Source: Sporosarcina luteola (lineage in GTDB: Bacteria > Bacillota > Bacilli > Bacillales_A > Planococcaceae). From it: DNA of 64,000 nt. The translations under genes and the position numbers were made by a program. The notes below the pieces were generated by a model that did no database searches, was not told where the DNA came from, and saw nothing but the letters and a program-made list of their open reading frames with translations. Every line of letters begins with the position of its first letter. The first letter of the stretch is position 1. Shown here one piece after another: positions 35,681-43,717 of the stretch. The DNA is taken from assembly GCA_014204635.1 (NCBI GenBank), contig JACHLS010000012.1:1-64000 (forward strand), read 5' to 3'.

Positions 35681-35746
35681 ATTCAAATGAACACTTGAAT
35701 AATGTGAAAGAAGTGGTACAATACATTCAAATGTATATTTGAATGT
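35681..35746 (+). promoter_or_regulatory. Promoter with two ArsR/TetR-like operators
   Basis: TTGAAT (35695-35700) and TACAAT (35717-35722), 16 bases apart, form a promoter. A perfect 10-4-10 palindrome ACATTCAAAT-GTAT-ATTTGAATGT (35723-35746) follows the -10. A similar half-conserved site ATTCAAAT-GAAC-ACTTGAAT (35681-35700) covers the -35. Strong repression of the hydrolase gene by a dimeric repressor is expected; no repressor gene is adjacent. Confidence 0.75.
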
Positions 35747-35763
35747 ATGGAGGAGAAGACATA

Positions 35764-36618
35764 ATGGATATATTTACACATGAATGGCTGCAACGGAATG
35801 ATGCACCGAATCTTTATTTAACAAGTACGAAAAAAGGCTCTTTAAAAACGATTATTCTTGTACCTGGCATCGGATGGCATGCCGGATTTTATGTTCAATT
35901 AATGAATCGATTAGAAGAAGAAGGATATCGTGTTATTGCAGTTGATCTGCGAGGACACGGACGAAGTGAAGGACAAAGAGGACAGCATCTTTATGAAGAA
36001 CTAATTGAAGACGTCAAGGATGTTGTGGAATATGTTGTTCGAAATTATGAAGGTGATGTGTATTTATTTGGCACAAGCTTTGGTGCGAGTATTGCATATT
36101 ATGCAGCAATAAATACACCACATATAAAAGGACTCATTTTAAATAACGCCTGGGATTTAAATAATCTTCCTTCAACTATCAATAAAAAAAGGATTTTTAC
36201 TATGTTAAATAAGCACTCAGAAAATCCGAATAGGTTAATAGCATTGCCAATTATTATGGGAGCAAAAATGTCATGGAGTTTATTTGATAATAAATTGAGA
36301 TTCCTAGGATTACTTAAAGATAAGTTGTGGCACCGCAAATGGTCGGTGCAATCCTGGAAATCGTTTCTTCAATATAAAGCAGATCCAAGTTCCATACAAA
36401 ACTTTAACTTACCTACTTTGGTTTTAACCGGAGATCAAGACGGTATGTTACCCTTGGAATATACGCAAAGTGTATTTCATGATTTAGCTACCAGTAATAA
36501 AGAATTAAAAATAATTAAAAATGCAGGTCATATGATCATGCTAGAATATCTTGACGAGAGTGTTCCAATTGTTTCAAAGTGGGTAAAATCGATTGAATCA
36601 AGAAAAGATGTTGTTTGA
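35764..36618 (+). CDS. Alpha/beta hydrolase (monoacylglycerol-lipase-like)
   Basis: This 284-residue hydrolase has VPGIGWHAGFYVQ (oxyanion), VDLRGHGRSEGQRG, nucleophile FGTSFGASIAYYAA (Ser at about 108, motif GTSFGA), acid residue in TGDQDGMLPLEY and histidine in KNAGHMIMLEY. It resembles lysophospholipase/monoglyceride lipase-type enzymes. The ATG follows GGAGGAG by 9 bases. The gene is more A+T-rich than the core genes around it. It stands alone behind a tightly operated promoter, so it may be induced by a lipid or toxic compound. Confidence 0.87.
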   Translation: MDIFTHEWLQRNDAPNLYLTSTKKGSLKTIILVPGIGWHAGFYVQLMNRLEEEGYRVIAVDLRGHGRSEGQRGQHLYEELIEDVKDVVEYVVRNYEGDVYLFGTSFGASIAYYAAINTPHIKGLILNNAWDLNNLPSTINKKRIFTMLNKHSENPNRLIALPIIMGAKMSWSLFDNKLRFLGLLKDKLWHRKWSVQSWKSFLQYKADPSSIQNFNLPTLVLTGDQDGMLPLEYTQSVFHDLATSNKELKIIKNAGHMIMLEYLDESVPIVSKWVKSIESRKDVV

Positions 36619-36752
36619 AAGAATCCTTGTCATTTTTACTGCCGAATACCTTAAAAAGAGATAGAGACTCGCAGAATTGTACAACATGAAGGAGTTAAAA
36701 CATGCAGAATTTTGGCGTGCAGGTTCGTATTTGTGAAGCGAAAGGTACTATT

Positions 36753-36784
36753 AGGTGCGTTAATTTCCTTGAATTAACGCACCT
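36753..36784. other. Hairpin between convergent genes
   Basis: AGGTGCGTTAATT pairs perfectly with AATTAACGCACCT (13 bp, 6-base loop). No T run follows on either strand, so it may be a processed or Rho-independent-like end for the hydrolase or sigma operon. Confidence 0.5.
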
Positions 36785-36824
36785 TCATAACATAATATTT
36801 GCATGGTGTTTCCAAAAACTATTT

Positions 36825-37817
36825 TTAGTTAGATATAGTTAACATTTTTGAAGCTGCATATAAATAGTCTTTCTCAAATGTAATATAGTATTGTTCATCT
36901 ATCATGTTATCTTTCATTCCATCCTTTAAAGAAACTAACTGTATCGAGGGAAGTTCCACGTTACTTTCTACCAATAGTTCCCTAAGAATATTTCCTTCCG
37001 TTTTAGTAATAAATTGATTGAGTTGTGTCGGAGGAAGTTTTTCATTAATCTTACGAAGAATGTTTATGAGGTCTTCATCCCCTAAGCTTTTTCCGACAGT
37101 TGTAGCATCCATCAATAATGACAAAACCTCTTCTCCATTCAAATGATTCGTTCCCTTTTTGAACTCAAATGCTGCTCTAGATATAGCCCTAACTCGAATA
37201 TCTTCTCGCAAGTCATATTCTATACCACTTACCGAATCAATCATTGTTGAAAAGGTTTCTAAATCCATTACAGTATAATAATCAATGGGTAAATCAAACA
37301 AATTAGAAACGGTGGTTCTTACACTTTCAGCTCCTCCGGTCCCTTTAACATAAGCAAATATCATTTTGTCAAAAGTCGTAACACCATTTTGATCTATAAT
37401 GGGAACATAAGTATCACGGGGGATGGACAGAACCTTAACCATTTTTTTGTCTTGATGATAAGAAAGCAGGAGGTTAATAGGCACTCTATCCGTATCATCT
37501 TTCACCGTAAATAAAACAGTGAAATCATGATCATTCTTTTGAGATCCAACTCCGTTTTCATCATGTAATGCAGTCTCGCTTTGAATGGTAGTAACGTTTC
37601 CTTGCAGAATCGATGGTGTGAATAAAAGGATGCACAAGCTCGCCATTAACAAGGAGACTATAAGAGGAACAAGTTTACTGCGTGTTTTCTTTTGAGGGGC
37701 TGCCTTTTCATCCAGTTGATGAAGTTGTTCAAACACTTTATTCCGGTCTTCTTTCGTAAAACGCAGTTCTTGCATCGACTGGTCAGCAAATTGTCCTGTA
37801 AACCGTTTATCTTCCAT
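36825..37817 (-). CDS. Anti-sigma-like membrane protein fused to a LytR-CpsA-Psr domain
   Basis: This 330-residue protein has a cytoplasmic N terminus of about 47 residues, one transmembrane helix (about 48-67) and an outside LCP domain (about 90-265): SIPRDTYVPII, FDKMIFAYVKGTGGAESVR, IDYYTVMDLETFSTMID, GIEYDL. The usual LCP stretch with R-x-R and D-x-x-R-x-x-R-Q is replaced by LLMDATTVGKSLGDEDLINI, so the pyrophosphate-lipid transfer site is altered. It overlaps the ECF sigma gene by 11 bases and is therefore the likely anti-sigma factor, perhaps sensing undecaprenyl-linked wall precursors. Confidence 0.85.
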   Translation of the reverse strand: MEDKRFTGQFADQSMQELRFTKEDRNKVFEQLHQLDEKAAPQKKTRSKLVPLIVSLLMASLCILLFTPSILQGNVTTIQSETALHDENGVGSQKNDHDFTVLFTVKDDTDRVPINLLLSYHQDKKMVKVLSIPRDTYVPIIDQNGVTTFDKMIFAYVKGTGGAESVRTTVSNLFDLPIDYYTVMDLETFSTMIDSVSGIEYDLREDIRVRAISRAAFEFKKGTNHLNGEEVLSLLMDATTVGKSLGDEDLINILRKINEKLPPTQLNQFITKTEGNILRELLVESNVELPSIQLVSLKDGMKDNMIDEQYYITFEKDYLYAASKMLTISN

Positions 37818-38334
37818 GAAACTCTTCCTCCTTTATAATCGATTGTAATTTTTGTTTTGCTCTTCTCAAACGGGTTTTCACCGTATGTACTGAGAGATCT
37901 AACACAATGGCAATCTCCTCTGAATTTAAGGAATTATAATAGTACAAAAAAACCACTTCTCGATAAATTATTGGGATAGAGAAGAGGGTATCTTTCATTT
38001 CTTCGCTTTTGTATCTATCCATAACTGTTTTCTCGACGGATGGAGAGAAAGATCTCGCCGTTTCATTGATTAAATTTTTCACTTGGACCATTTTGTAATT
38101 CCAACTTTTTAAGTAATCTTTACATTCATTAATCGTTATACGATAGAGCCATGTTTTGATATGTGCATCGTTTCGAAATGAATGCAGATTTTTGTAACAT
38201 TTGATAAAGGCATTTTGAACCATATCTTTAGCCATTTCCGGATCTTTTACATAGGAATATGCCAAACGTGTCAGCTCATTGCCGTAGTCGATCATAATAG
38301 TTTCTAACATCATGTCTTTTTCAGTTTTGTCCAT
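37807..38334 (-). CDS. ECF-family RNA polymerase sigma factor
   Basis: This 175-residue sigma-70 region 2/4 protein has region 2 with AYSYVKDPEMAKDMVQNAFI and FRNDAHIKTWLYRITINECK, and region 4 with PIIYREVVFLYYYNSLNSEE and VHTVKTRLRRAKQKL. It is similar in form to SigM, SigV and YlaC types. The ATG has AGGGGGTGGG upstream. The following gene encodes its probable membrane anti-sigma factor, and an ECF-type promoter lies 41 bases upstream, suggesting autoregulation. Confidence 0.93.
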   Translation of the reverse strand: MDKTEKDMMLETIMIDYGNELTRLAYSYVKDPEMAKDMVQNAFIKCYKNLHSFRNDAHIKTWLYRITINECKDYLKSWNYKMVQVKNLINETARSFSPSVEKTVMDRYKSEEMKDTLFSIPIIYREVVFLYYYNSLNSEEIAIVLDLSVHTVKTRLRRAKQKLQSIIKEEEFHGR

Positions 38335-38374
38335 GTTCCCACCCCCTCTTTCAACCCAACTCTAATTCTCCTAT

Positions 38375-38403
38375 TAGACGACTAGCAAGAGAGAATCGGT
38401 TCA
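38375..38403 (-). promoter_or_regulatory. ECF-type autoregulatory promoter
   Basis: On the - strand TGAACC (38403-38398) and CGTCTA (38380-38375) lie 17 bases apart, like the -35 (TGAAMC) and -10 (CGTCT) elements of ECF sigma factors. It drives the sigma/anti-sigma operon. Confidence 0.75.
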
Positions 38404-38519
38404 GTTTTGCAATACTAGTTAAAAAATCGGCCCAATGTGATCGAATGGCTGGCCAAGGATATAGGTATGTCAGTCCATAGCTGTAATCGATATATGAATT
38501 TATTTTATTCTCCAACCTC

Positions 38520-38547
38520 TTGACATCTTGTTTAAACGTGATAAGAT
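38520..38547 (+). promoter_or_regulatory. Promoter of the T-box/NhaC unit
   Basis: Perfect TTGACA (38520-38525) and TAAGAT (38542-38547) with a 16-base spacer, about 50 bases before the T-box leader. Confidence 0.6.
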
Positions 38548-38595
38548 TCTACACTATATAAGAAATCATTTTCATTCCAATTACATAAATAGCTT

Positions 38596-38796
38596 GGAAG
38601 GATGGCAGAGTAGAGATGTCGTTTTGCAAAAGACAGAGACTGGATGGTTGGTGAAAATCCAGGCAACGGCATTTTGAATTACATCATCCGTTTTGCTTCA
38701 GGCTTTGCATTGAGCGGATGGCGCTTCCACGTCATCAAGTAGGGTGGTACCGCGGAGAACTCCTTCGTCCCTGTTTTAGGGATGAAGGGGTTTTTT
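38596..38796 (+). promoter_or_regulatory. T-box leader with terminator
   Basis: The T-box motif AGGGTGGTACCGCGG lies at 38741-38755, followed by the terminator AACTCCTTCGTCCCT/AGGGATGAAGGGGTT plus T run. Stem I is closed by GGATG/CATCC and ATGTCGTT/AACGGCAT. The specifier loop reads TTTGAATTACAT after the AGTA/GAA bulge; the specifier may be TAC (Tyr) or TTA (Leu). I prefer TAC, because a purine follows it and because NhaC-family transporters under tyrosine T-boxes are known. The variable T-box base T fits a tRNA with discriminator A, true for both. Confidence 0.95.
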
Positions 38797-38829
38797 GTAT
38801 GGATTTAGCAGAAAAAGGAGGAATTCAAC

Positions 38830-40209
38830 ATGAATCACATCAAAGCAATTCAGAAACCATCAACGCTTGAATCCATTGCGCTGGTTGTTGCCATTATTTT
38901 AATCATCAGTTCAAGCATTATCTTATTCGATGCGGTTCCACATCTTCCGATTCTTTTTTCTGTTTTATTGCTCATCGCCTATGGGATGGTCAAAAGGATT
39001 CCGTTCCGGAGTCTGGAAAAGGGCTTGGTCGACGGGGCGGGGGCAGGGATGAGCGCGGTCTTCCTGTTTTTCTTCATTGGAATCCTGATTAGCAGCTGGA
39101 TCATGAGCGGGACGATTCCGACATTAATCTATGTTGGATTTCAAATCATAACGCCAACGTTCTTTTTTGCCATTGTTTTCGTTGTCACTTCGATTGTAGG
39201 GATATCAATCGGAAGTTCCTTGACAACCGTCGCAACGGTAGGCGTCGCTTTTATTGGGATGGCCCATGTCATGGAGATATCACTGCCAATTGCAGCAGGT
39301 GCCATTGTTTCAGGGGCGTTTTTCGGGGATAAGATGTCGCCTTTATCAGATACAACCAACCTGGCTTCCTCAATTGTTAAAGTCGATCTCTTTGAGCATA
39401 TTCGCAATATGGGGTGGACCACGTTACCGGCCTTTGTTATCTCTTTTGGTTTATTTGCCATCATTTCACCGAGAGTGGAAACTGCTGACCTCGAAAAAAT
39501 CAACCTTTTCAAGGAAGGTTTGCTTCAGACCGGGGCCATTCATTGGTACGCCTTCATCCCGCTTATTTTGCTGGTCATCTTGACAATCCGCAAAGTGCCT
39601 GCCATTTTGACATTGGCAATCAGCTCATTCGTTGCCGTCTTGATTTCCTATTTGCACCAGAGTTATGGAGTGGGCGAAGTGTTCAGCATTTTATTTAACG
39701 GGTTTAATTCGTCGACTGGCTTGGAAGATGTCGACAAATTGCTAACGCGTGGTGGCATGAATAGCATGATGTTTACAGTAGGACTTGTTCTGCTTGCGCT
39801 TAGTATGGGAGGGCTTTTGTTCACATTGGGAATTGTTCAAACGTTATTGGCACTCGTGTCTTCCTGGCTCCGTAAGACATACGCTGTTATTTCGGCCGCT
39901 GCTCTGACTGCGATCGGCATCAATGTGTTGATCGGAGAACAATACTTGTCCATTTTGTTGACGGGGCAAGCATTCCAAACGCAATTTGAAAAGCTGGGCC
40001 TAGCGAATAAAAACCTGAGCCGCGTGATGGAAGATGCCGGAACAGTAGTCAATCCACTTGTGCCATGGAGCGTATGCGGAATTTTTATCACGGATGTGCT
40101 TGGGGTTGCCACGCTTGATTACTTGCCGTTTGCCTTCTTTTGTTTGCTATCACCTATATTGACAGTGCTGTTTGGTTTTATGGGTAAAACTTTGACACGA
40201 ATCGGCTAA
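38830..40209 (+). CDS. NhaC-family Na+/H+ antiporter-like amino acid transporter
   Basis: This 459-residue protein has about 11-12 transmembrane helices and NhaC-family blocks (GAGAGMSAVFLFFFIGILIS, SIGSSLTTVATVGVAFIGMA, SGAFFGDKMSPLSDTTNLAS, VLIGEQYLSILLTGQAF, VVNPLVPWSVCGIF). The family includes Na+/H+ and malate/lactate antiporters, but control by a T-box points to uptake of the amino acid sensed by the leader, most likely tyrosine. The ATG has AAAAGGAGG upstream. It is followed by a bidirectional terminator. Confidence 0.88.
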   Translation: MNHIKAIQKPSTLESIALVVAIILIISSSIILFDAVPHLPILFSVLLLIAYGMVKRIPFRSLEKGLVDGAGAGMSAVFLFFFIGILISSWIMSGTIPTLIYVGFQIITPTFFFAIVFVVTSIVGISIGSSLTTVATVGVAFIGMAHVMEISLPIAAGAIVSGAFFGDKMSPLSDTTNLASSIVKVDLFEHIRNMGWTTLPAFVISFGLFAIISPRVETADLEKINLFKEGLLQTGAIHWYAFIPLILLVILTIRKVPAILTLAISSFVAVLISYLHQSYGVGEVFSILFNGFNSSTGLEDVDKLLTRGGMNSMMFTVGLVLLALSMGGLLFTLGIVQTLLALVSSWLRKTYAVISAAALTAIGINVLIGEQYLSILLTGQAFQTQFEKLGLANKNLSRVMEDAGTVVNPLVPWSVCGIFITDVLGVATLDYLPFAFFCLLSPILTVLFGFMGKTLTRIG

Positions 40210-40226
40210 CAATTTCGTTGCAATAA

Positions 40227-40262
40227 AAAAAGGCGAGGGAGCAGAAAGCCCCTTGCCTTTAC
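40227..40262. terminator. Bidirectional terminator between nhaC-type gene and bpsB
   Basis: AAAGGCGAGGG pairs with CCCCTTGCCTTT, with an A run before it and T-rich sequence on the other strand. Confidence 0.85.
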
Positions 40263-40270
40263 TACTTTGC

Positions 40271-40804
40271 TCAGGATTTCATAGAAAAGACATCCCGATA
40301 ATTCGTTGCATTTTTCAGCGCTTCTTCTTCTTCCGGGATCCGGACCGCCATCATCCAAATGTTCAGTAATGTAAATAAGATGGCTGTAAAATAGGCGTTG
40401 AACAGTAATGGCAATACCAGAAGTTCTGTTGCGACAATGACGTAGTTCGGATGTCGGATCCATTTGTACGGCCCTCTGCGCACTACATGGGCACCTGGCA
40501 ATACAATGATCTTTGTATTCCAGTATTTCCCTAATGAAACCAAGCACCAAACCCGCATCACTTGTGCGACAAGGAAGATACCAAGCCACACTCGCCAAAT
40601 CGGGGGAGGGGATAAGTCAAAATAGAAGACTTCGGCGAGCAAAGAAGCAAAAAAGCAGACATGCATCGCGACCATATACCGATAATGGGAAGTACCTGCT
40701 TCAATCGCTCCTTGGTTTTTCATCCATCGTTCGTTTCTTCTGGCAACAACCAATTCGATCAGTCGTTGTATTATAACAATGCCAATCATCCAATAAAATA
40801 ACAT
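40271..40804 (-). CDS. bpsB: Isoprenylcysteine-methyltransferase-like alkylpyrone O-methyltransferase
   Basis: This 177-residue membrane protein with about five helices belongs to the ICMT/YpbQ family, with the signature RRGPYKWIRHPNYVIVATEL (about residues 109-128) and RIPEEEEAL. In B. subtilis BpsB (YpbQ) methylates alkylpyrones made by the adjacent type III polyketide synthase. The gene starts 9 bases after the bpsA stop, and the pair is conserved. The ATG has GGAGTGAGG upstream. Confidence 0.9.
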   Translation of the reverse strand: MLFYWMIGIVIIQRLIELVVARRNERWMKNQGAIEAGTSHYRYMVAMHVCFFASLLAEVFYFDLSPPPIWRVWLGIFLVAQVMRVWCLVSLGKYWNTKIIVLPGAHVVRRGPYKWIRHPNYVIVATELLVLPLLFNAYFTAILFTLLNIWMMAVRIPEEEEALKNATNYRDVFSMKS

Positions 40805-40813
40805 GTTTGCACC

Positions 40814-41893
40814 TCACTCCCAACGCAATAGCAGCAATTCACCACAAAATCCTGGCCCTAGTGCCGCCATCAGTCCATATTCTCCTCTTGAAGGCGATCG
40901 ATCCATAAACTCTTTTAAAACGTAGAGAACGGTAGGGGATGACATATTGCCATGGTGCCTTAAAATATTCCGCGATATATCTGTTTTAGTCGAATCAAAA
41001 TGAAGTGCCTCTTCGTATGCTTGTAATACTTTCTTTCCACCAGGATGAGCGACAAAGTGGGCAATCTCCTTTTGGGAGATCCCATTTCTCTCCAAAAACT
41101 CATGGACGAAAGGGCCGAGCCAGTTGGTGATAATAGATGGAATGCTTTTGGAAAAAACTACATACAGCCCATTATTTTTAATGTCCCACCCCATCACGTC
41201 TTCTGAGTCCGGCATCAATTTGGAAGTGGTCGAAAGGATCGCCGGTTTTGGCTGCCGTGAGGAGATTGGGGATTGATCTCCGGTGATAAGAGCGCAAGCG
41301 ATACCGTCGGAAAACAACGAAACACCGACTAGATTGCTTTTTGTATAATCCTCCTTTTGAAAGGTCAGGCTGCATAGTTCCACGGAAAGCACGAGTACAT
41401 TAGCCTCCGGAAAAGCCAGGCAATATTCAAAAGCACGGCTGATCCCCGCGGCGCCTCCTGCACAGCCAAGCCCCCAAATTGGAATACGTTTCACGTCGTC
41501 CCGAAACGGCAAGCGATTCATGATCCGTGCTTCAATGCTGGGAGTGGACAGGCCGGTACTGGAAATGAAAATAATGGCATCGATATCTTTTTCTGCAATC
41601 GGCCCATCCAGCATCCCATCGCCGTTTAAGCAAGCCCTGATCGCTTTGGTTCCATATTCGACAGCATGTGAAATGTAAAGTTCGTTTCTTTCCTCGAAAT
41701 CATGCTGCCTGCCATACCACTCGAGCGGCATGCAAACATCACGCTTTTCAATATCTCCATTTTGAAAGACTTGCAAAAGACGCTCGATATCCTTGAATTT
41801 CTCACTGAATAAAGAGCGTGTCAATGTAACAGCCTCCTCCTGTTTGACCTCGTAGGGCGGCTTGCATATACTTACAGATTGGATTTTTGGCAT
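40814..41893 (-). CDS. bpsA: Type III polyketide synthase (alkylpyrone synthase)
   Basis: This 359-residue chalcone-synthase-like enzyme has its catalytic cysteine in WGLGCAGGAAGISRA (about 144), histidine in FVAHPGGKKVLQ (about 283) and asparagine in RHHGNMSSPTVLY (about 316). It condenses long-chain acyl-CoA with malonyl units to alkylpyrones, membrane-associated lipids in Bacillus. The ATG follows CTGGAGG. It heads the two-gene bpsA-bpsB unit on the - strand. The substrate range is inferred from the family. Confidence 0.93.
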   Translation of the reverse strand: MPKIQSVSICKPPYEVKQEEAVTLTRSLFSEKFKDIERLLQVFQNGDIEKRDVCMPLEWYGRQHDFEERNELYISHAVEYGTKAIRACLNGDGMLDGPIAEKDIDAIIFISSTGLSTPSIEARIMNRLPFRDDVKRIPIWGLGCAGGAAGISRAFEYCLAFPEANVLVLSVELCSLTFQKEDYTKSNLVGVSLFSDGIACALITGDQSPISSRQPKPAILSTTSKLMPDSEDVMGWDIKNNGLYVVFSKSIPSIITNWLGPFVHEFLERNGISQKEIAHFVAHPGGKKVLQAYEEALHFDSTKTDISRNILRHHGNMSSPTVLYVLKEFMDRSPSRGEYGLMAALGPGFCGELLLLRWE

Positions 41894-42124
41894 GAGAAAC
41901 CTCCAGTTTTATTTTATCTGCGAAGACTTGTGTTGTATGTAGTAGAAAAGGTCATTCAAATCTATCAATGGTTATTGGATTCCCTTTATTGCTAAGTTGT
42001 TAAACATATGGGAGCCTGTCCCTTTTCAGAAGATAAAAAATTTGAACTATTAAAACGTAGAAGAGCCATCCCATCACTATCGAATCCAAATCAACTATAA
42101 GGGTGGAAAGGGAATATATCAATT

Positions 42125-42363
42125 TTTGACAAAGGGCAACACGGATGACCTATGAAAAAAGATTAGGCAGTTTTGTACCGGAAATGCAATGGATTACAGG
42201 TGTAGAAATAGCAGAACATGTTTTCACCTGAAAAGGTCATTATCCTGATATCTTGAGGGAAAGTCCGGTTTAGCGTAGAAGGAGATCACCTCGTCGTGGA
42301 TTGTAAATCACCCCGCAAGAGTGCCATCGCCTGCTCGCTTTAGAAAATACTAAAGTGTTTTTT
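42125..42363 (+). other. Possible short transcript in a 600-base gene-poor gap
   Basis: The gap 41894-42494 has no convincing gene. A TTGACA at 42125-42130 precedes a short reading frame from about 42151, and a terminator CGCTTTAG/CTAAAGTG plus T run stands at 42336-42363 on the + strand. The terminator with no obvious upstream gene suggests a small RNA or a decayed gene. The -10 is weak (TATGAA, 19-base spacer). Confidence 0.35.
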
Positions 42364-42494
42364 ACCAATAACCTCTTGAGTACTTAAGTATATGAAAACA
42401 TATTCGGGCATATGAGGGCAGGAGGTCCTTGCTTGGCAGAGTGTTTGGGGCCAGGATGTAAACCGCAATGCGGCGGGAATGCCACAATGCAGTT

Positions 42495-42950
42495 TTATTC
42501 CTTTGGAGAGGGAAGGACGGTTCTGCATAAGTCACGCAAATTGTTGAGGAACGAGGCCGTTTGTTCTTTCGTTCTTTTTTTGGGTCCGCGCAACCGGCCT
42601 CCCGCCATCCGCACTTTTTGCGCTGTATGTCGGGCATAGAGCAGTTGATCGATATTGTCATTCGTGTAGAGCCGGCCATTCTGATCAATCGGATACCCTT
42701 GTTTTGCAAGTACCATGGCCGCCAATCCATAATCTTGCGTCACCACGACATCGCCTTTTTTAACCCTGTTCACAAGTACAAAATCGACCGCATCCGCACC
42801 TTTTGAAACAATGATTGTTTCAGCGCCTTCCCGATGCATTTCATGCGCCGTGTCGCATATGAGGACACAAGGCAATTTGAAATCCTTAGCTACGCGAATT
42901 GTTTCATTTACAACAGGGCAGCCATCTCCATCCACAAAGATCGTCGTCAT
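42495..42950 (-). CDS. yqxD: YaiI/YqxD (DUF188) family protein
   Basis: This 151-residue protein is of the YaiI/YqxD family, a PIN-like fold. Conserved acidic residues are in IFVDGDGCPVVNE at the start and VVTQDYGLAAM (about 69), with RLYTNDNID and a basic tail LRGPKKRTKEQ. Nuclease activity is suspected from the fold but not shown. The ATG has AAAAGGTGATGG upstream. Confidence 0.92.
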   Translation of the reverse strand: MTTIFVDGDGCPVVNETIRVAKDFKLPCVLICDTAHEMHREGAETIIVSKGADAVDFVLVNRVKKGDVVVTQDYGLAAMVLAKQGYPIDQNGRLYTNDNIDQLLYARHTAQKVRMAGGRLRGPKKRTKEQTASFLNNLRDLCRTVLPSPKE

Positions 42951-43070
42951 TATCCATCACCTTTTCTCTGCATTGTATTGATAAGAAGGTTTGTTGTTAA
43001 CTATATCATATTCAGGTGTTTCTTTTTGATTCTCTGCGGGTAAATGCGAATTAGACGGAGGTGGAGGAAG

Positions 43071-43298
43071 ATGGCGGAAGAACAGAAAATGACAGTCGAG
43101 GAATCGGAGCAGTACGGGCGAGCCATTGATGCGCGGAACCGGGCTTTGGAAAAGACACAGTATGAAAAAGAGCAAAAACTCCCATCAAAAGATGAACTCC
43201 CGTCCCCATTGACTGAAGAGGAAATTAAACAACGAGTCGGTGAAATGAATTACCGCAATATGAAAGATGCTAAAATCATGAATTCCATTAACAGCTGA
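43071..43298 (+). CDS. Small hydrophilic protein, 75 residues
   Basis: Preceded by GGAGGTGGAGG. The product is charged and helical (VEESEQYGRAIDARNRALEK) with no membrane segment. It is followed by a terminator. A longer in-frame start nine codons upstream lacks an RBS. No family recognised. Confidence 0.65.
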   Translation: MAEEQKMTVEESEQYGRAIDARNRALEKTQYEKEQKLPSKDELPSPLTEEEIKQRVGEMNYRNMKDAKIMNSINS

Positions 43299-43341
43299 AA
43301 GAGGGGGGGAACTCCTTTCTCTTTACACAACGGGTAACTGT

Positions 43342-43376
43342 AAAGGGGGCAGACATAGTCAGCTCCCTTTATTTTC
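43342..43376 (+). terminator. Terminator of the 75-residue protein gene
   Basis: AAAGGGGGC pairs with GCTCCCTTT (one G-T pair) and ATTTTCG follows. From here to 43717 I see no gene; the only notable item is the palindrome at 43526-43545. Confidence 0.7.
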
Positions 43377-43525
43377 GTTATGGCCATCGAAAAAAACGAC
43401 ATCTGGAAGTGGTAGGTCTGCTACATTGAGTGGACACATCCTGCATGCGTTGAATAAAATATTCGATTTTACTCGAAGCTCATCTTCATGGTGGGCATTT
43501 TTTGTTGTGACGGGCAGTCGAATAG

Positions 43526-43545
43526 GGTGCTGACGTGTCAGCACC
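43526..43545. other. Perfect 9-2-9 palindrome
   Basis: GGTGCTGAC-GT-GTCAGCACC lies in a 340-base stretch without genes. No T run follows within 5 bases. It could be a protein-binding site or hairpin. Confidence 0.5.
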
Positions 43546-43717
43546 ATTCATTTTCAGTAATCGTCTGTAGACGCCATTTCGATAAAGCATCTGTAAGAAA
43601 GATAGCGAAATGAAATACATCATTTGGATACCGTCGAAAACCAATGGAGAGCCGTATACATCCATAAGATACAACGTTTGATTAGAGGGAAGCCATTTTA
43701 GTGGTTTCCCTGCATTG

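Noticed and set aside
36702..36839. 45-codon frame with an RBS-like GAAGGAG
   Set aside because: It runs through a perfect hairpin and into the end of the sigma/anti-sigma operon; the peptide has no pattern.
43486..43674. 62-codon - strand frame
   Set aside because: No RBS, runs through the palindrome, composition unlike the neighbours.
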